64,000 nt of DNA from Liquidambar formosana (GCA_039720395.1 CM077821.1:41166792-41230791), one strand, 5' to 3'. Positions 47,188-60,088 are shown, numbered from the stretch's first letter. Notes: generated by a model not told the origin, from the letters alone. Numbers and translations are program-made.

Positions 47188-47432
47188 TATACTTTGCCCC
47201 CTTCAAGCTTGAGCCATTTTCAGCAAACTCCTTTATAGTTCATAAATTACACTTTGCCCTCTCGCACATGACACATGACAATTCATTTACCTGACACATC
47301 ACCACCGGAAGGGGGCAAAGTAACATCTTTTGCAAAATGTGTGTAGTTATTTGTCTGGTTTAAAACTATAAAAGGGTTTGTTAAAATCGACTTAAACTTG
47401 AAGAGGGCAAAGTGTAATTTACCCTAACAATA
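47188..47432. mobile_element. MITE with ACTTTGCCC inverted repeats
   Basis: The left end contains ACTTTGCCCCCTTCAAGCTT with CTCCTTTATAGTT. The right end reversed contains ACTTTGCCCTCTTCAAGTTT with CCCTTTTATAGTT. The arms are about 50 bp in a 245-bp element. The flanks are both AATAATAAT-rich, so the target duplication cannot be defined. Confidence 0.65.
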
Positions 47433-47902
47433 ATAATAAAAATAATTCTTTCAATTTGTAGTTGAAACTTTTTTCTTTCCTTCTATTTTTTTTTTTTTTT
47501 GATAGAAAGATATCATAAGTACCTATTCACTTAATAAATTAACAAAATTTGGTCTATGATAACTACTTTATAGGATTAGAATGTTTTAGTAATTTTCTTA
47601 TAGAAGCACAAGCAGCCAAGCCTAACCGAGTAACCAGTAGCCAGACAAAGTAAGAATTCATGCAGCAGATTATAATTATGTGGAGTCTGTCAAATCCTAA
47701 CGAATTTACATTCTCCTTCAAAGGTCAGGTTCCAACATCATGTCTTATAATCACTGTGAAAAATAATTTACACCATTACTCTAAGTTCTTTTTTGGGTGG
47801 AGAAAGAGTCTTGTATGGAAAAGCAGGGTTAAAAAAAGAAAAAACAGAAATGTAATTACAACATAATCGGTATGAAAAATTGACAACATACATGAAGCAC
47901 AA

Positions 47903-49078
47903 TTAGAAAAAACTGCTATATTGACTAGTGAGAGAAGCCTTGAGATCTGAATAAACACCGTAGAGGGAGTACTGCCGAAGGTTTTTCACTTCATACCACG
48001 AGTTGAGAACTGCTTCATGCTTATCTGTGCCAGAAAATGTTAATTGTATACCAAGGCTGCAATCTACAGAGCCCCCTTGGTTTTTACAGCTACTTGTTTT
48101 GATTGCACAGTCTTGATTGTTGAGGCAGACAAAGTTGGAGGAAGCTGAACATGAGGCGCAGCCATCCCTTTTCCAATATAAGTTTTGCAGTACACCCTTC
48201 TTAAATTCAAGCACCTGCATTGAAAAAATCACATTGGTTTGGACATATCATAATGGAAGTGAACCTGTAATTCACAGATTGAACCAGATTTTCGACTTGT
48301 CTCCTTACAAGTGTAAAGCTGGTAACAGTGTATGTACTGTTTGCAACAAAAGCAACGGGGGACCGTGCAGCATATTTCCGACCCGCAAATGCAACCATAT
48401 ACCCACCATAAGACCCCTGGGAAACCAAAAGGATTACACTAGATTAAATGTTAAATTATGGGAGTCCAATTATATCTTGGGTACTAAACAAAACAGAGAA
48501 ATTTGATATAAAACTTCAAGAATAATCAAGCAGCTATCATTAAATGACAATCATTATTGCAGCAGCCATTGCAGTTCACATGAATCATTAGCTCTACAGG
48601 CAAATCTCACCCCCTTAAGAATGAATCTCTAAAAAAATCCTCCCTTCTTCATGCTGAAATATATAAACAGTACCCTAATGAGAATGGGTCCTTAAGGTCG
48701 CAAAAGGACGAAGACACTCTAAATGCAACTCTACACTTCTAATCAATTCAAATTATTGCTTATTTGAAAAAAGATGATGTTTTAATCAAGTGAACCCTAC
48801 TTCAAGGGATTGATAAACCACTACAGACCTGTAAAAACTGATTCCTGTCAACATTCGTGGTGCTTCCACCTGACAAGCCCTTTTGTGGGGGTCAAGTAGC
48901 TTGTATCTATCTAGCATGCATGATGCAACTCCCATTGATATAGGTCACCAGGGTTTCAATTGCAGGAAGTAATTAACATAAAAGTGTTCTTTAACCTGTC
49001 TACTTAAGTAAGCAAACTACATCAGAAATTTTGATCCAATTGCTACAGAAGGTGCATCATCAGCTAAGAAATATATAT

Positions 49079-49128
<50 letters not shown>

Positions 49129-52100
49129 GTTAGAAGGATTATTTCGAGCTTAGATTGATTGCAAAATTTCTTTTCCTTATTGGTAAACCTTCTTTACAGG
49201 GATCAATTATCACTTTCATGGCCTGGGGTCCACATTCACACTGCAGCATGTTAAGGAGGTAGGTCTATCTCCAACTTGTATGAGCAAAAAATGGCCACAG
49301 GAATGAATCATCTGTATAGATGGTGACAACTATCGGGGTTTATCCCCATGGCTTGGCACCTCAGTCAAGGGGACGAAATTTAGTGCTGGATGGCCAGGTC
49401 AAGCATGATCCAAGTTGCAGAAGTGTCTTCAGAAACAACTGATACATAAAGAGGTTGGTTGTGAAGCTAGGACCCAAGTTGAAGATCCTCATTGCTGAAA
49501 ATAAAGCATGCCATACTAGAGGCATGAACTTTTGGTGATGACACTTGGACCTCCACTTTGATTTCCGCTTTATACAAATCTAGGTTATTAAAGCCAGGTG
49601 CCCTTTTAAGCTACTGTGACAATCGTAAAGTGGCATATACAGCTAATCATCCATCAAGGGCACTAATCTAAGCTTTGACATGTCAAGATTCTTACAAAGC
49701 ATAAATTAATCAAGTGAAGGTCCAACTGTCTAACTGCCATCACCAAAATTTTGTGCCGGCGTGTATTACTTTCAGCAATGAGGATTTCCAACTTGTGTAT
49801 GTGCTCCACTACCATTCCTTTATGCAACCAGTACGATTAAGGACACTTCCATAACTCAGATCATGTTCAACTGAAGTTCAACAAATAGATCCCCTTCCTC
49901 TAAAGACACCAGAAGCCATGGGTTTATCCATGACGATTGCCACGGTCCATGCTATGAATCCAACCAAAGGGGCAAAAGGCCCTAAGTACAGGAGACCTTT
50001 ATTTGGAGCACTCTTACATGCGATAGATGCCAATACTTCCTATAATGCCATGCTTAGTGTCACGGGTCGGGTCTCCAACCCAATAGGCTAGCCCATTAGG
50101 TGGAGTTGCCCTCCCCACTTATATGCCCAAGATTTCCCCAATGCCTATCCGATGTGGGACAGAGATCCATGACATTCTCCCCCACCCAACCCGTACGACG
50201 CCCTCGTCGTGGTTGGGCCCACCCTGCCTACCTGTCCGCACCCCGTACCCCTCGCGAGTCACATACGCCCTCGGTACCCTATGAGCCCAGGCGCTTGGCG
50301 TGACATCGGATAAGGGACCAGGTTGGCTCTGATACCACTTGTCACGGGTCGGGTCTCCAACCCAATAGGCTAGCCCATTAGGTAGAGTTGCCCCCCCCAC
50401 TTATATGCCCAAGATTTCCCCAATGCCTATCCGATGTGGGACAGAGATCCATGACATTAGGCACCCATAGGCCGTAGCTCTACACTTATGGAATCATTCT
50501 TTCTACACCCCACCAATGCTTCATATTCAGTAAAGATGAGCATGTATAAAAGGTCCCTGCAAAATCCAATCCTTTTTCCTTCATTTTTCTTTTGCAGTGG
50601 GGTGAAGAGGAGGAGATGCGGTATACACTGATGACAAATTCTATAGAAACAGCTAACCTCATCATCTCTCAATATTTGAACAATTAAAAAAAAAAAAAAA
50701 AAGACAGAAAAGTGAAGGCCAAGAATGATACGAAATACCAAATTTTCAATGCTTTAACACCATCAAAGACTATTCTGTCAAAGGTGAGTTCCCTTTCATC
50801 CTCTTCTCAAAAAATAGATGAAACTTAAAGCCCAAAGGCTTCAAAACGAAAAGAGTGTTCATCTATGTGCCCAAAGACCAAAGGATGCCTGGTTAAAAGG
50901 TTTAATTTCTCTTCAAGATATGAAAACAATAAGGAAGGGTTGTATGAACCCTCTATTTATATTACATACATGCACACAAACAGACATCATTTACATGAAA
51001 ATGGGAACTGGACAGCATAATGCTTAGAATTCTAGATAAAATTTATTGCTCACTGGATAAAAATATTTTAGAACAAAATATGCCTTGATATTAACTAGCA
51101 AGCTAGAGTAGGATTGAACCAGGCTGGCCCAAAATCCAAAATTCCCAAAGAGGTTTGGAACCTGGAAGATATAAAACCACATCTCACATATATAATCTAG
51201 TATCATAAAATATAGGTATATTTTGTAATGTTGTATTATTTAACACAATGAATCCATAAAATTAGAAAACATATCTAAACCAATAACTTATTTTCGATTA
51301 GATATGAGAAAGGAATATCTTATTAGTCATAGAGATAAATAATGCTCAGCTGTGTATTTCATTTTTTAAGTAATAGAAAATTGATATAATTGACAACTCC
51401 AACCAGCATTTCATCTACCATGCCACAAAATCGAAAGGTGATATACTGATATAGGATTTGATCGTATTAAATTTGATGGTTATAAAAAAAGTGATAAGAA
51501 TTCCTATCAAGGCAAGATTATTGTAGGAAAATGAGAAAGAAATATGATCCAACAACACATTGACCTATCAAGGCAAGATTATCGTAGGAAAAGGAGAGAA
51601 AGAAGCATGATACAACTGCACATTAAACTAATACATGTTGATGCATAAGTTCTTGTAGGACAATAAGTCGAGTCTTGATAATATCCATGCTATGAAGCAC
51701 GGACATGGACATGCAACACGGTTACGACATGACATGGACACCCTGACACGATAATTTCTAAAAAAAATTTAGGACATGAAACAATGGAGATACAGCAATA
51801 AATAAATTTATATATATATATAAACACATATACACATTATTACATTTATAATTGTATATATATATACTTCGTATTTTTTAAAATAAAATAAAAAAATGCA
51901 TTAGAGACGTTTTTTGCACCCCATAATAAGAGGCATACGCCTCACCTCACGGTAATAAATTGAATTCTTGAAGGCACAACCTCCTTTTCGCTAACTTGAC
52001 TATGGTTAACTTACTTAAATTTGACTTTAGTTGAAAAATCATGTGCTGCTTTACAACTTTTCAAAGATTTGAGCTGGCTTCACTTAAAAGCACACTCTTC

Positions 52101-55100
52101 CCCAAACAGCCCAAGTGCTGATGGGAGAAGTGAAAGAGAATAGAAAAGCAGACAGAATGGGAAAAAGAGTGATGCCGGCAAGTGGTTCTCCATCTTCGGC
52201 AACACAAGTTTTCATTTTTCTTTTTTACTATTTTTTTTGCGTTTGTTTTTCACTTTTTCTGGCATACTACGCACGTTCCACCTCCACCAACGGGGACCAG
52301 CTTTCATTTTTCTTTTTGTCTCTGCATTCATAAACATATTGTTGTTAAATAGGTTAGACCAGATCCTACTTTTGATGATGATCACTATTTCCCCCACTCT
52401 TTCACAATAGAAGAATGTCTTTACTGTAGGCTGGTAAGTCCTCTCGTGTAAATTGAACAATTAATTATTATTTTTTTATCTTGCTATGTCTCAAATGTGT
52501 CCAAGACATGTCCAGTAAGTGTCACTGTCATGTCTCAAGCATGTTTGAAATTAATTAATTTAATTTTATTTAATGGACACGTACAAGAAGTGTCCAACAC
52601 ATGTCGGAGGCGTGTTAGGGGCGTGTCCGTGTCCAACACGTGTCGGATATAGCCACGGCACCTTCTTAGGCGTGTCCGTGCTTCATAGTATTCATGGCAT
52701 AAAATGCTCATTGTATAGTTACAAGATTAATGTATTAATAAAATTGATTGACAAGTAGAAAAAAAAAAAAAAAAAAACACCAAAGTAGGACAAATAAGTA
52801 ACTCATACAAATAAACAATAACAATGTAAAGTGGTGCTAGAGATAATAAGATAGAGTCATAGTCAATTCTTGCCTTCTCGGAGAGTTAGAGACTCAAGAA
52901 GAGAAATTGAAGGAGAGAGAGGCTGTACACCTTTCTTGTTTCTTGGGGTGGAGAGAGAGAGAGAGAAAGGTGGGGCTGAAAAGAGTGGTTTCTTGTTTTT
53001 GATTTGGATGTGAAGACAACATCTTGTTGTTATAATAGAATTGCGATTTGTTCATTATCTAATTAAATCCGGGGACCACAATTAACATTATTGTTTCATA
53101 TACAAAAGGAAGTACAAAGTCTGCAACATACTGCCTGCAAGTCATACTTAAAGGTATATGATTATCATTTTTTTTTTTTTTGATACATAAAAGTAGATGA
53201 TGTGAAAGGGGCGCCAAATATTAATAAAATATTCAATTTCCTCTAAAGCTTTTGCAACATCTTTCCATGCTCTTTGTATAATGGTCATTTTAGGCCAAGG
53301 TGGAGGAGGAGGGCCCATGGCCCTTGCCACCCCCTGCCTCCTTCCGCCTTTGCCTGTAAGTTCATTTAATTAGCCTGCACTAAGCATGGCATGTGTCTAA
53401 TAGACAATATAGACCTCGTTCCTTCTACAATGTTGTCAGACCAAGACCAGACATCAACCCCGCAAGGAGGACAGGTCACTAGGTCAATGACAGGTCAACC
53501 GGTTCAACTGGTTTTTTTCCAATTACATATTAATTTAATATAATTCGATTTTGATTTAAGGTATATTTATTTAATAGCTAAAATAGTATATGTTTTAGAT
53601 TGTATCATGACACAAGTGTATGCAGTAATGGCTTGAAACGGCTTCAGATGACACTAAGCACTGTCCTGTGCACTGTTCTACTCATTGCACCCTCAATAGT
53701 GTGAGAATTTTTATACAATACAATGTATACATAAAACCGGTCCAACTAGCCGGTTTGTAGCGCTTCCAGCAGAAATGCTCTGATTCAAGCAATTCACTCA
53801 GGTTCAAATGCATGTCCGATCTTATTGCAGACCAAACCAGGCCCCAGGGGCCCGGTTCAACAATCAGATCAGCCAGCCCAGTCTAGTTTGATAACTATGA
53901 TATTTCAGTGCCCCAACCACTGAGACCTAGTTAGCCCCTCCGGCCCTGTCACCAGCCTAGATAGGCAGTAAGCCAATGAAGGTAGACAAGTTTCTTTGAA
54001 ACTCAAAGAGCTCCTACTAAAGGAGAAACTGAGAAAGGCTAGTTTGCCTTAGGTCGGTAGCCTAAGGTAGACAAAGGATACAGGACAAAAAATTGGCAAT
54101 TCAATTTCCATGAACTGCCCCAATTCCAGTGGCAGTCCCAATAAAATTGAATGGCTCCATTGTATTTTACATAGCATTTCAAAGTCAAACCCACCTCCTA
54201 GAATGGGGCCATTAAAAAAATTGGAGTGATCCCGGAAACTGATTGTATGGGGTCAGATTAATGGTTTTATGAAATGCACTATTTCTTCATCTTCCAACAA
54301 TCCAAAATTTCTAACTACTTCTTTCACCCTCAGTACTTTCTCCTTAAATGCCGGTTGCATTGATAATGAATTTGTAAATAAAAGCATATAAGAAACAAAG
54401 TGGTAAGTCAATTTCCATGGAACAACCAAACATGCCCTAATAGTACACTTCAAACCCCTGAAATATAAAAGAGAATCGAGACCTCAATCGCCCAAGGGGG
54501 CTCACCCCTCAAAAAAAAAAAAAGAACAACACAAACAAAAACAGTAACTCCAAAATCAAAATCCTACTTAAAAGCCCTAATTATATCGCAGCGAATCAAA
54601 ACCTCTCAGCACATGATCTGCTAAAACCAAAGAAAGCCTGTAATTTTCTGTTTGCTCGCTAAGAAAAATGTAACAAAGAATTCCAATCTTAGACTTTCCA
54701 TTGTTTAAGACCCGAGAAAACAAGCAACCCCCACTAAACTAAACCTAACACAACTATTACGCTTACTTAAATTAGTATTAAAGATCTTGGAAAAACAAAA
54801 CAACATAACACAAAAGTATCAAAATTTCCTTTCTTTTTCTTTTCCTATATTTCACGGAAACCAAACAGAGGTTTAGAAAGAGAAAAAAACTATTTACCGG
54901 AGAGAAGTTGGTGGTGGTGTTGATGGTGAGGAGAGAGATCTCGTCGACCTTAGGCCTAAAGAGAGCGAGCTGAGAGTTGGCGGTAGAGAGAGAGAGTCTC
55001 TTGTCGCAGGGAGAGAGCTGGAGCGTGTTGTTGTAGAAGAAGGCGACCGTCGTAGCGAACGCGATCCCCAAGCTGAACCCGTCCGACCTCTGCACCGTCG

Positions 55101-55209
55101 TGTCGGCGCACGGCGAGAATACGCTGTTCTTGTCGCCGGCGTCGACGAATAACGCTGATATTACAGTCATCGTCGTTAAAACAAGCACTTGGATCTTTAA
55201 GATCGCCAT
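47903..55209 (-). CDS. Secreted expp1-like protein, three exons
   Basis: Minus-strand exons 54898-55209, 48309-48416 and 47903-48214, all phase 0, giving 243 residues. The start chosen, MAILKIQVLVLTTMTVISAL, is a signal peptide; an upstream in-frame ATG would add 23 residues and hide it. The mature part has FSPCADTTVQRSDGFSLGIA, SPCDKRLSL, RPKVDEISLL, GGYMVAFAGRKYAARSP, NLYWKRDGCASCSASSNFVC, CAIKTSSC and DCSLGIQLTFSGTDKH. I recall these from the plant family annotated 'expp1 protein', a Cys-rich extracellular protein of unknown function. The many cysteines suggest disulfides. Intron 1 (48417-54897) is 6.5 kb and holds a TRIM, a 1-kb TIR element and other repeats. The frame is intact. Confidence 0.88.
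49071..49128. repeat. (TA)n and poly-T in expp1 intron 1
   Basis: A (TA)n tract of about 20 units interrupted by CATAC, followed by about 16 T. Unlike several other (TA)n tracts in the window, I see no inverted-repeat element beside it. Confidence 0.85.
50058..50456 (-). mobile_element. Complete TRIM retrotransposon (399 bp)
   Basis: Two LTRs of 117 bp (50058-50174 and 50340-50456) differ at only two positions. They start TGTCATGG and end CGTGACA on the minus strand. The 165-bp interior begins, two bases after the 5' LTR, with TGGTATCAGAGCC, the classic primer-binding site for initiator tRNA-Met. It ends with the polypurine tract GGGTGGGGGAGAA next to the 3' LTR. TTAG flanks the element on both sides (50054-50057 and 50457-50460). 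The LTR carries TCCCACATCGG and a TATA-like CATATAAG. No coding sequence is present, so it is a terminal-repeat retrotransposon in miniature, mobilised in trans. It lies in intron 1 of the expp1-like gene, in the sense orientation. Confidence 0.95.
51503..51628. repeat. Two-copy tandem repeat, period 61 bp
   Basis: CCTATCAAGGCAAGATTATT and CCTATCAAGGCAAGATTATC start at 51503 and 51564. Both continue with GTAGGAAAA, GAGAAAG and CAACACATT or CTGCACATT. The unit is diverged at roughly a tenth of positions and has no coding frame. Confidence 0.8.
51690..52688. mobile_element. TIR element with CTATGAAGCACGGACA ends
   Basis: The 16-bp terminal inverted repeat CTATGAAGCACGGACA is exact at both ends. 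The flanks TATCCATG (51682-51689) and TATTCATG (52689-52696) differ at one base and look like an 8-bp target duplication. Subterminal regions repeat CACGTGTCGG/CATGTCGG and TGTCCAACAC motifs. There is no transposase, so it is a non-autonomous 1-kb element in intron 1 of the expp1-like gene, probably hAT- or Mutator-derived. Confidence 0.7.
53430..53898. mobile_element. Probable decayed TIR element with ACCGGTT repeats
   Basis: Left end TTGTCAGACCAAGACC, right end reversed TTATCAAACTAGACTGG. Subterminal CAACCGGTTCAACTGG and GGTCCAACTAGCCGG / CCCGGTTCAACAATC motifs are mirrored. No clear target duplication. The end sequence resembles widespread hAT-like MITEs of plants. Confidence 0.4.
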
Positions 55210-57008
55210 TGTTGGAAGCTTTTCGTTGCGTATCACAGTGGTGAGAACAGAGAGGAAGTGTATCGTTGACGGGGGCACGGTGTTGAGTGGTGGTGTGATG
55301 ATCTTGTGATACGCAATTATTTTAGGATTGCATCATCTGCCGTTGATTCAGTTTTGATGATCCTATTGGCTTGGTATGGCCTTTTTGACTTCCACTTCTC
55401 ACTCTTTTTTAGTGACAGTAGCCCGATTCACCCACTGGGTTTGATTCGGGCAACAAAATGTCCATACTTTCTGAGCCGGATTTGGTTCTAGGTTTAACAA
55501 GAAAGAAATCAACACCGTTGTGGGTTAACAAATTCATGACATCTCGGTGCAAATTAATAAAAAAAAAGACAGCTCGGATCAAAATATTAAAACACACTTC
55601 TAATCAACTCAACAATTTTTTGATCTTTTGAGCCAAACCTAAACTAGCACAATGCTAGGTTTTTTTAAGTCAGCACCAAATCCAAATCCCAAACTTACCT
55701 ATGTTCGGAAGCACCAATCGGGCCAAAGAATTCAATGGAGTCAACAATAAATTTACACTATATACTATTTTTTCACTTATTTCATAATTATTCCAAGTTT
55801 TTTTTTTTTTTTGGTAAATATAATTATTCCCAAGTTGAGATGGGATAGAGCCTCAAACAACAAGTGCAGCCCACTAACTTGGGGGGCCTATTTTCACCCC
55901 CTTTTTTTTTTTTTTTTTTTATAATAATTCACACCTTTCCATAGGTTTTTTCTAATCCACACCCCTCTTGAAGTTTTTTATTTTTAATCTTTTGTAACAG
56001 CTCCCTTTAAGTTTTACCCATTGAAGGGTGTAGACTAGTAAAAATTCATGGAGGGGTGTGAAGTTAGACCCACCTCAAACTAAAACATTGCAAATTGAGT
56101 AATTGGCAATTATGGCAGTTAAAAATTCATCCATGGCCTAGCAACATAAAGGTCAGATATTCTTAATTATTTTCCCTACTTAAATTTTTTTAATTACAAA
56201 AATGATTTTCCTTAGTTTTATAAACCCAAGTGTGGTGGTTATGTAGAACAAGCTAGAGAAGTAGACTGACGGGCCTTCTTTCTATTGAGATTACTAAAGT
56301 CTATTTTAGAAAAATATTTTCATTCTGTACGGACTCTAAGCCAATATAAAATGGACATGTAATCAAAAGAGAACAAGTATCGTGACCCATGCAGAAAGGC
56401 CCAAGCGAGGCAGCACTCCTCTTTAAAACAAAAACCAGACTTGTTAGTTGGATGTTCTTATTCGGAAAAGGGTAATTGAATTAGCTTGGGTTTCTCCTCA
56501 ATTTGAGTTAGAGGAGATTAATTAAAAAGTTTTAAAACAGCTAATGCCGCTGTTCTCCATATCAAACTGGAAAAGTGGGTTACCAGTTGGTATCTAGCTA
56601 GATTTGATTCAGTCTAAAGCTTTTCCAGGTTGTACCTCGGTTGGCTTGTAGTGACTAAGTAATAATAAGAGAAAAGAAGACAAAAAATATATACCATGCA
56701 TGTATGTATGTGAAAATGGAAACCCAATTGCAGCTCTTGTAAAACAACTCCACGACTACTCTTTTTGAGCTATACTGCTATTCATACAAATGTACAAAAG
56801 CACAATTGTGAAGCCACGGAAAAAAATGAGGAAAGGAAAAGGCCAAGAGAATGCCAAATGGTGAGAGGCCTAGGACCCAGAAGCAACATAAAGACAACAA
56901 CTGCTGGGGTACTTGAACTGCAAAATCTTTGGCGGATGTCCATGGCCTCGTGTTACACAAAACACAAAGACAATTATAACTCTAGATGTGTTTTCACTTT
57001 TGCTATTG
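55210..57008. other. Intergenic, expp1 promoter side, with a small MITE
   Basis: No gene recognised. At about 55881-56074 an imperfect inverted repeat (CCTATTTTCACCCC and TTCACACCTTTCC/CCACACCCCTCTTGAAGTTT against GTCTAACTTCACACCCCTCC) looks like a small MITE. Confidence 0.45.
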
Positions 57009-57016
57009 CTAGCACG

Positions 57017-58064
57017 TAAAGATGGCAATTTCGCCCCGCCCCGGCCCCATAAGGGCGGGTTTTTTTCATTTTTTTGGTTCTTGGTTTGGGTATGGGGATT
57101 TTTTTAAAAAAAACCATCGGGTTCGGTTCGGTTTTGGTATTTACTGAGTCCCGAACCGTGAACCGAACCGAACCGAACCGCATGCAATGTTACTATTTTA
57201 CCCCTACATATATATCTATTGTTAGCTTTCTTCCATCCCTTTTCGGTCTTTTCATCGTCCCTTATGTCCACAACTCTCACACTCTCTCCCTCGGTTCTCG
57301 CGCCTCATTAGAAACCACACCCCTCTCTGCCAATCTGCCATCCTTTTCATCCGTCCCCTCACTCCCTCAGGTCAAACATGTGCACATGCTCTCTCTCTCC
57401 TTTTGATTTCTCCTCTTTCTCTTCTTCTCTGCCTCCTCATTTTCCCCTGTCATTTTCCCCCATACAAGTCAGAGGAGACCCATACCCCTCCCATCTGCCG
57501 TCAAGCCTCCGTTCCTTCCTCTCAATCTTCAACTCTCCTTCCCTCGCCGGCAATGGCATCGCTCTCCCTCCCTCGCCGACGTCGCTTCATCACCATGAGG
57601 GCTCACGCGCTGCTCGACTTGCTCCAATCTCCGCTGTACCTCCCTCGCCGGCGTCGCCTCATCACCGTGAGGGCTCACCCGCTACTCAACTACTCCAAAC
57701 TCCGCTGTCCCTCCCTCGCCGGCGTCGCCTCATCGCCGTGAGTCCAGTCTCCATTCTCCAGTCCGGCAGTCTAGTCTCCACTCTCCAGACTTCGATCTCC
57801 CTCCCTCGCCTGGCGTCGCCTCACCTTAGTACCTCACCGCTGCAACTGACAACGGTGCGCCCTCATCCCTCATCCTCATTACTGTATGAATTCTTGACCT
57901 ATTTGAAAGATTATTTATTCGCTATATTTATCTTGGGATTGTGATTGATTATATTTGTTTGATGGTTGCTTGATGAAATTATATTTGTTTGATGGTTGCT
58001 CGAGGAGATTGATTTTTTTGCTGGAGAAAGTGAATTAGGCAGGGTTGCTTGTTTATTTGTTTTT

Positions 58065-58096
<32 letters not shown>

Positions 58097-58269
58097 CGAA
58101 GGGCGGGGCGGGGCGGGGACGGTTTCTTAGAAAACCATAGGGTCGGGGATGGGTAATAAAATTTTGGAACCGTCGGGTTTAGGGGCGGGTTTGGGCATAG
58201 GGTATTAGTCTGCGGTTCGGGGATGGTATACAGGCGAACCGACCCCAACCCGCCCCATTGCCATTCCTA
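57017..58269. mobile_element. hAT-like non-autonomous element with GC-rich ends
   Basis: The left end TAAAGATGGCAATTTCGCCC and the right end reversed TAGGAATGGCAATGGGGCGG form the inverted repeat. CTAGCACG is duplicated exactly at 57009-57016 and 58270-58277 (8 bp, hAT-like). Subterminal parts are GGGGCGGG and GGTTCGGTTCGG repeats. The interior (about 57210-57900) is pyrimidine-rich and has a 188-codon frame rich in Ser and Pro. That frame contains four diverged copies of a CTCCCTCGCCGGCGTCGCCT unit. It may be the retained first exon and leader of a former transposase gene, or captured sequence; I cannot tell. Confidence 0.85.
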
Positions 58270-58277
58270 CTAGCACG

Positions 58278-58428
58278 CATAAAAAAACTCACGCAAAGCG
58301 GGAAAGCCCACATAAATGACATAGTCTAAAAGGACCCAAAAGTTTATAAAATTAACTCACTCATCCTTCAAAAGGGCTTAACTATTAAAGGAAACGTGAA
58401 ACTTTATACCTCTTCCTTTCTTTTTTTC

Positions 58429-58460
<32 letters not shown>

Positions 58461-60088
58461 TTTTTTTTTTTTTTTTTTTTTTTGGGTGGCTAAGAAGGGG
58501 TGGAACCTTGTAGCAAAATAAATAAATAAAACAAAAAAATGTTTGGTGGAAGTGTATGGTCTTAAGAGAAAAAGAAAGCATAGAGGTGTAAGATGCTACA
58601 TAGGCTAGCCAAGATTGATGTAAGACCTTACCCCTCTGAGCATTTTTTTAATTTTCCTAACAAAGATAAAAGAACACACACAACACTTTAGATACCTTTT
58701 CAAGCGCCTTTCATAAGAGGCATCTTGCAATATCATTACAACTTCATACATGTTCGAGGGCCTTTCAACTTGAAATTGGTGTAATTTGGATATTAGAATA
58801 CAATAAAACTCAAACCATTCTAGGCAGATGGCGACCAAAAATCCTCACGTTTGCATTTGGTAGAGATATTGGGAGTTTTTTTTTTTTTTTTGGGAGGTGG
58901 GGGGGTTTGCATTGGGAGAATCATTACTACAAATTGAGATAATGATGATAAATATTAAAATTGTATATATGTCACTAAAATTATGAGCTAAGGTTTACCC
59001 AGTCCCAAATGGGACCACCATACCATACATCAAGTAGGGATTTTTGGGCCATTTTCCAAATCTTAGACCTTTGCAGTTTGCAAAGTGTAATGATTAATAT
59101 TTAATAATCCTAAAATGCATGGGAGGCACCAACGTTTGACCACAGACCAACCACTCCACAACAACCAACTGCCGACGGCGGCCAGATAATGACTCCTTAT
59201 TGGCTAATAATTCTAACACCCAACAGCAATAGCATCAACGGTTCAACGTTCACATCTTATTTTATAGACTTTCTGATCGGAGTGAAGCAAATTGCTGGCA
59301 GATGGCCCTCTTCAATCAAACCATAGGGGAAATTTTTCTTAAACTATATCCACGTTATACGCACAAGTGGCAACCCATGTCGTGGTCATGACTGTCAAAT
59401 AAGGATAAACTCTGTAGTATGAAAGGGAGAGATGGGGTGGAAAAGAATTAGTTGTATCGGCAAGTAAGCTCCTATACCATATATAATAATCAAAATATCA
59501 GGTGCAGATCGTTTGGATGGATCGCACACTTGGAGAATTGTGCGATTCCATCCAAGACAGTTCGCACTTGATTATCTCTTTAAATAATAATATCAATTTT
59601 ACAATTTTTTTCCTTTTTTGGGTACGATAAATAACATAGTCACACACTCGATCCCATAGAATATAGGTCCAGCTAAACCCAATTTCTTTAAAAATTTGAG
59701 AATTGAGTCCCAGGTTCTTTTTTTTTCTTTTTTTTCTTTTTTTTTTGGGTGGGGGGAGGGAGGTGTGGAAGGTTGAAATGCTTTTTTCCAAGCATACAGA
59801 GTATCTCTAGCCTTCGGGACTACAAGACAAATCGAGCTACTTGAGCTCGTGTTGAAATTGAGGATCGTTTGAGATTTTGATCTTTGGAAGGAAAAAGCCA
59901 ACTCTCTTGCCAAATAGTAGCTAATGAGACTCATGGATAACTCTACTCAGGATCACTCCTAATAAACGAGATATACTCAATAAAAGCGGGTTGAAACCTT
60001 CTTCCCATAAAAATTCAAGCATAGATCCTGTTAAATCCCACCCTACCCGAATATTAACTATATAAATTAATTAATAAAATAGCACTAA
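58278..60088. other. Intergenic, low-complexity runs
   Basis: No gene recognised. (TTC)n and poly-T at 58417-58483, poly-T at 58877-58892 and 59719-59746. Confidence 0.5.
59515..59554. other. Perfect-looking short hairpin
   Basis: GGATGGATCGCACA and its near-exact complement TGTGCGATTCCATCC are separated by 11 bases. It may be a MITE remnant. No gene ends close enough for a terminator role. Confidence 0.5.

Noticed and set aside
54778..55278. Longer start for the expp1-like protein (MPPSTIHFL...)
   Set aside because: The downstream ATG at 55209 gives a normal signal peptide. The upstream extension reads as untranslated leader.
57378..57944. 188-codon Ser/Pro-rich open frame as a gene
   Set aside because: It lies inside a transposon with defined ends and target duplication, is made of internal repeats and overlaps other open frames in the same pyrimidine-rich tract.
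59515..59554. Intrinsic transcription terminator
   Set aside because: A hairpin of this kind has no such role for plant Pol II genes, and no gene ends next to it.
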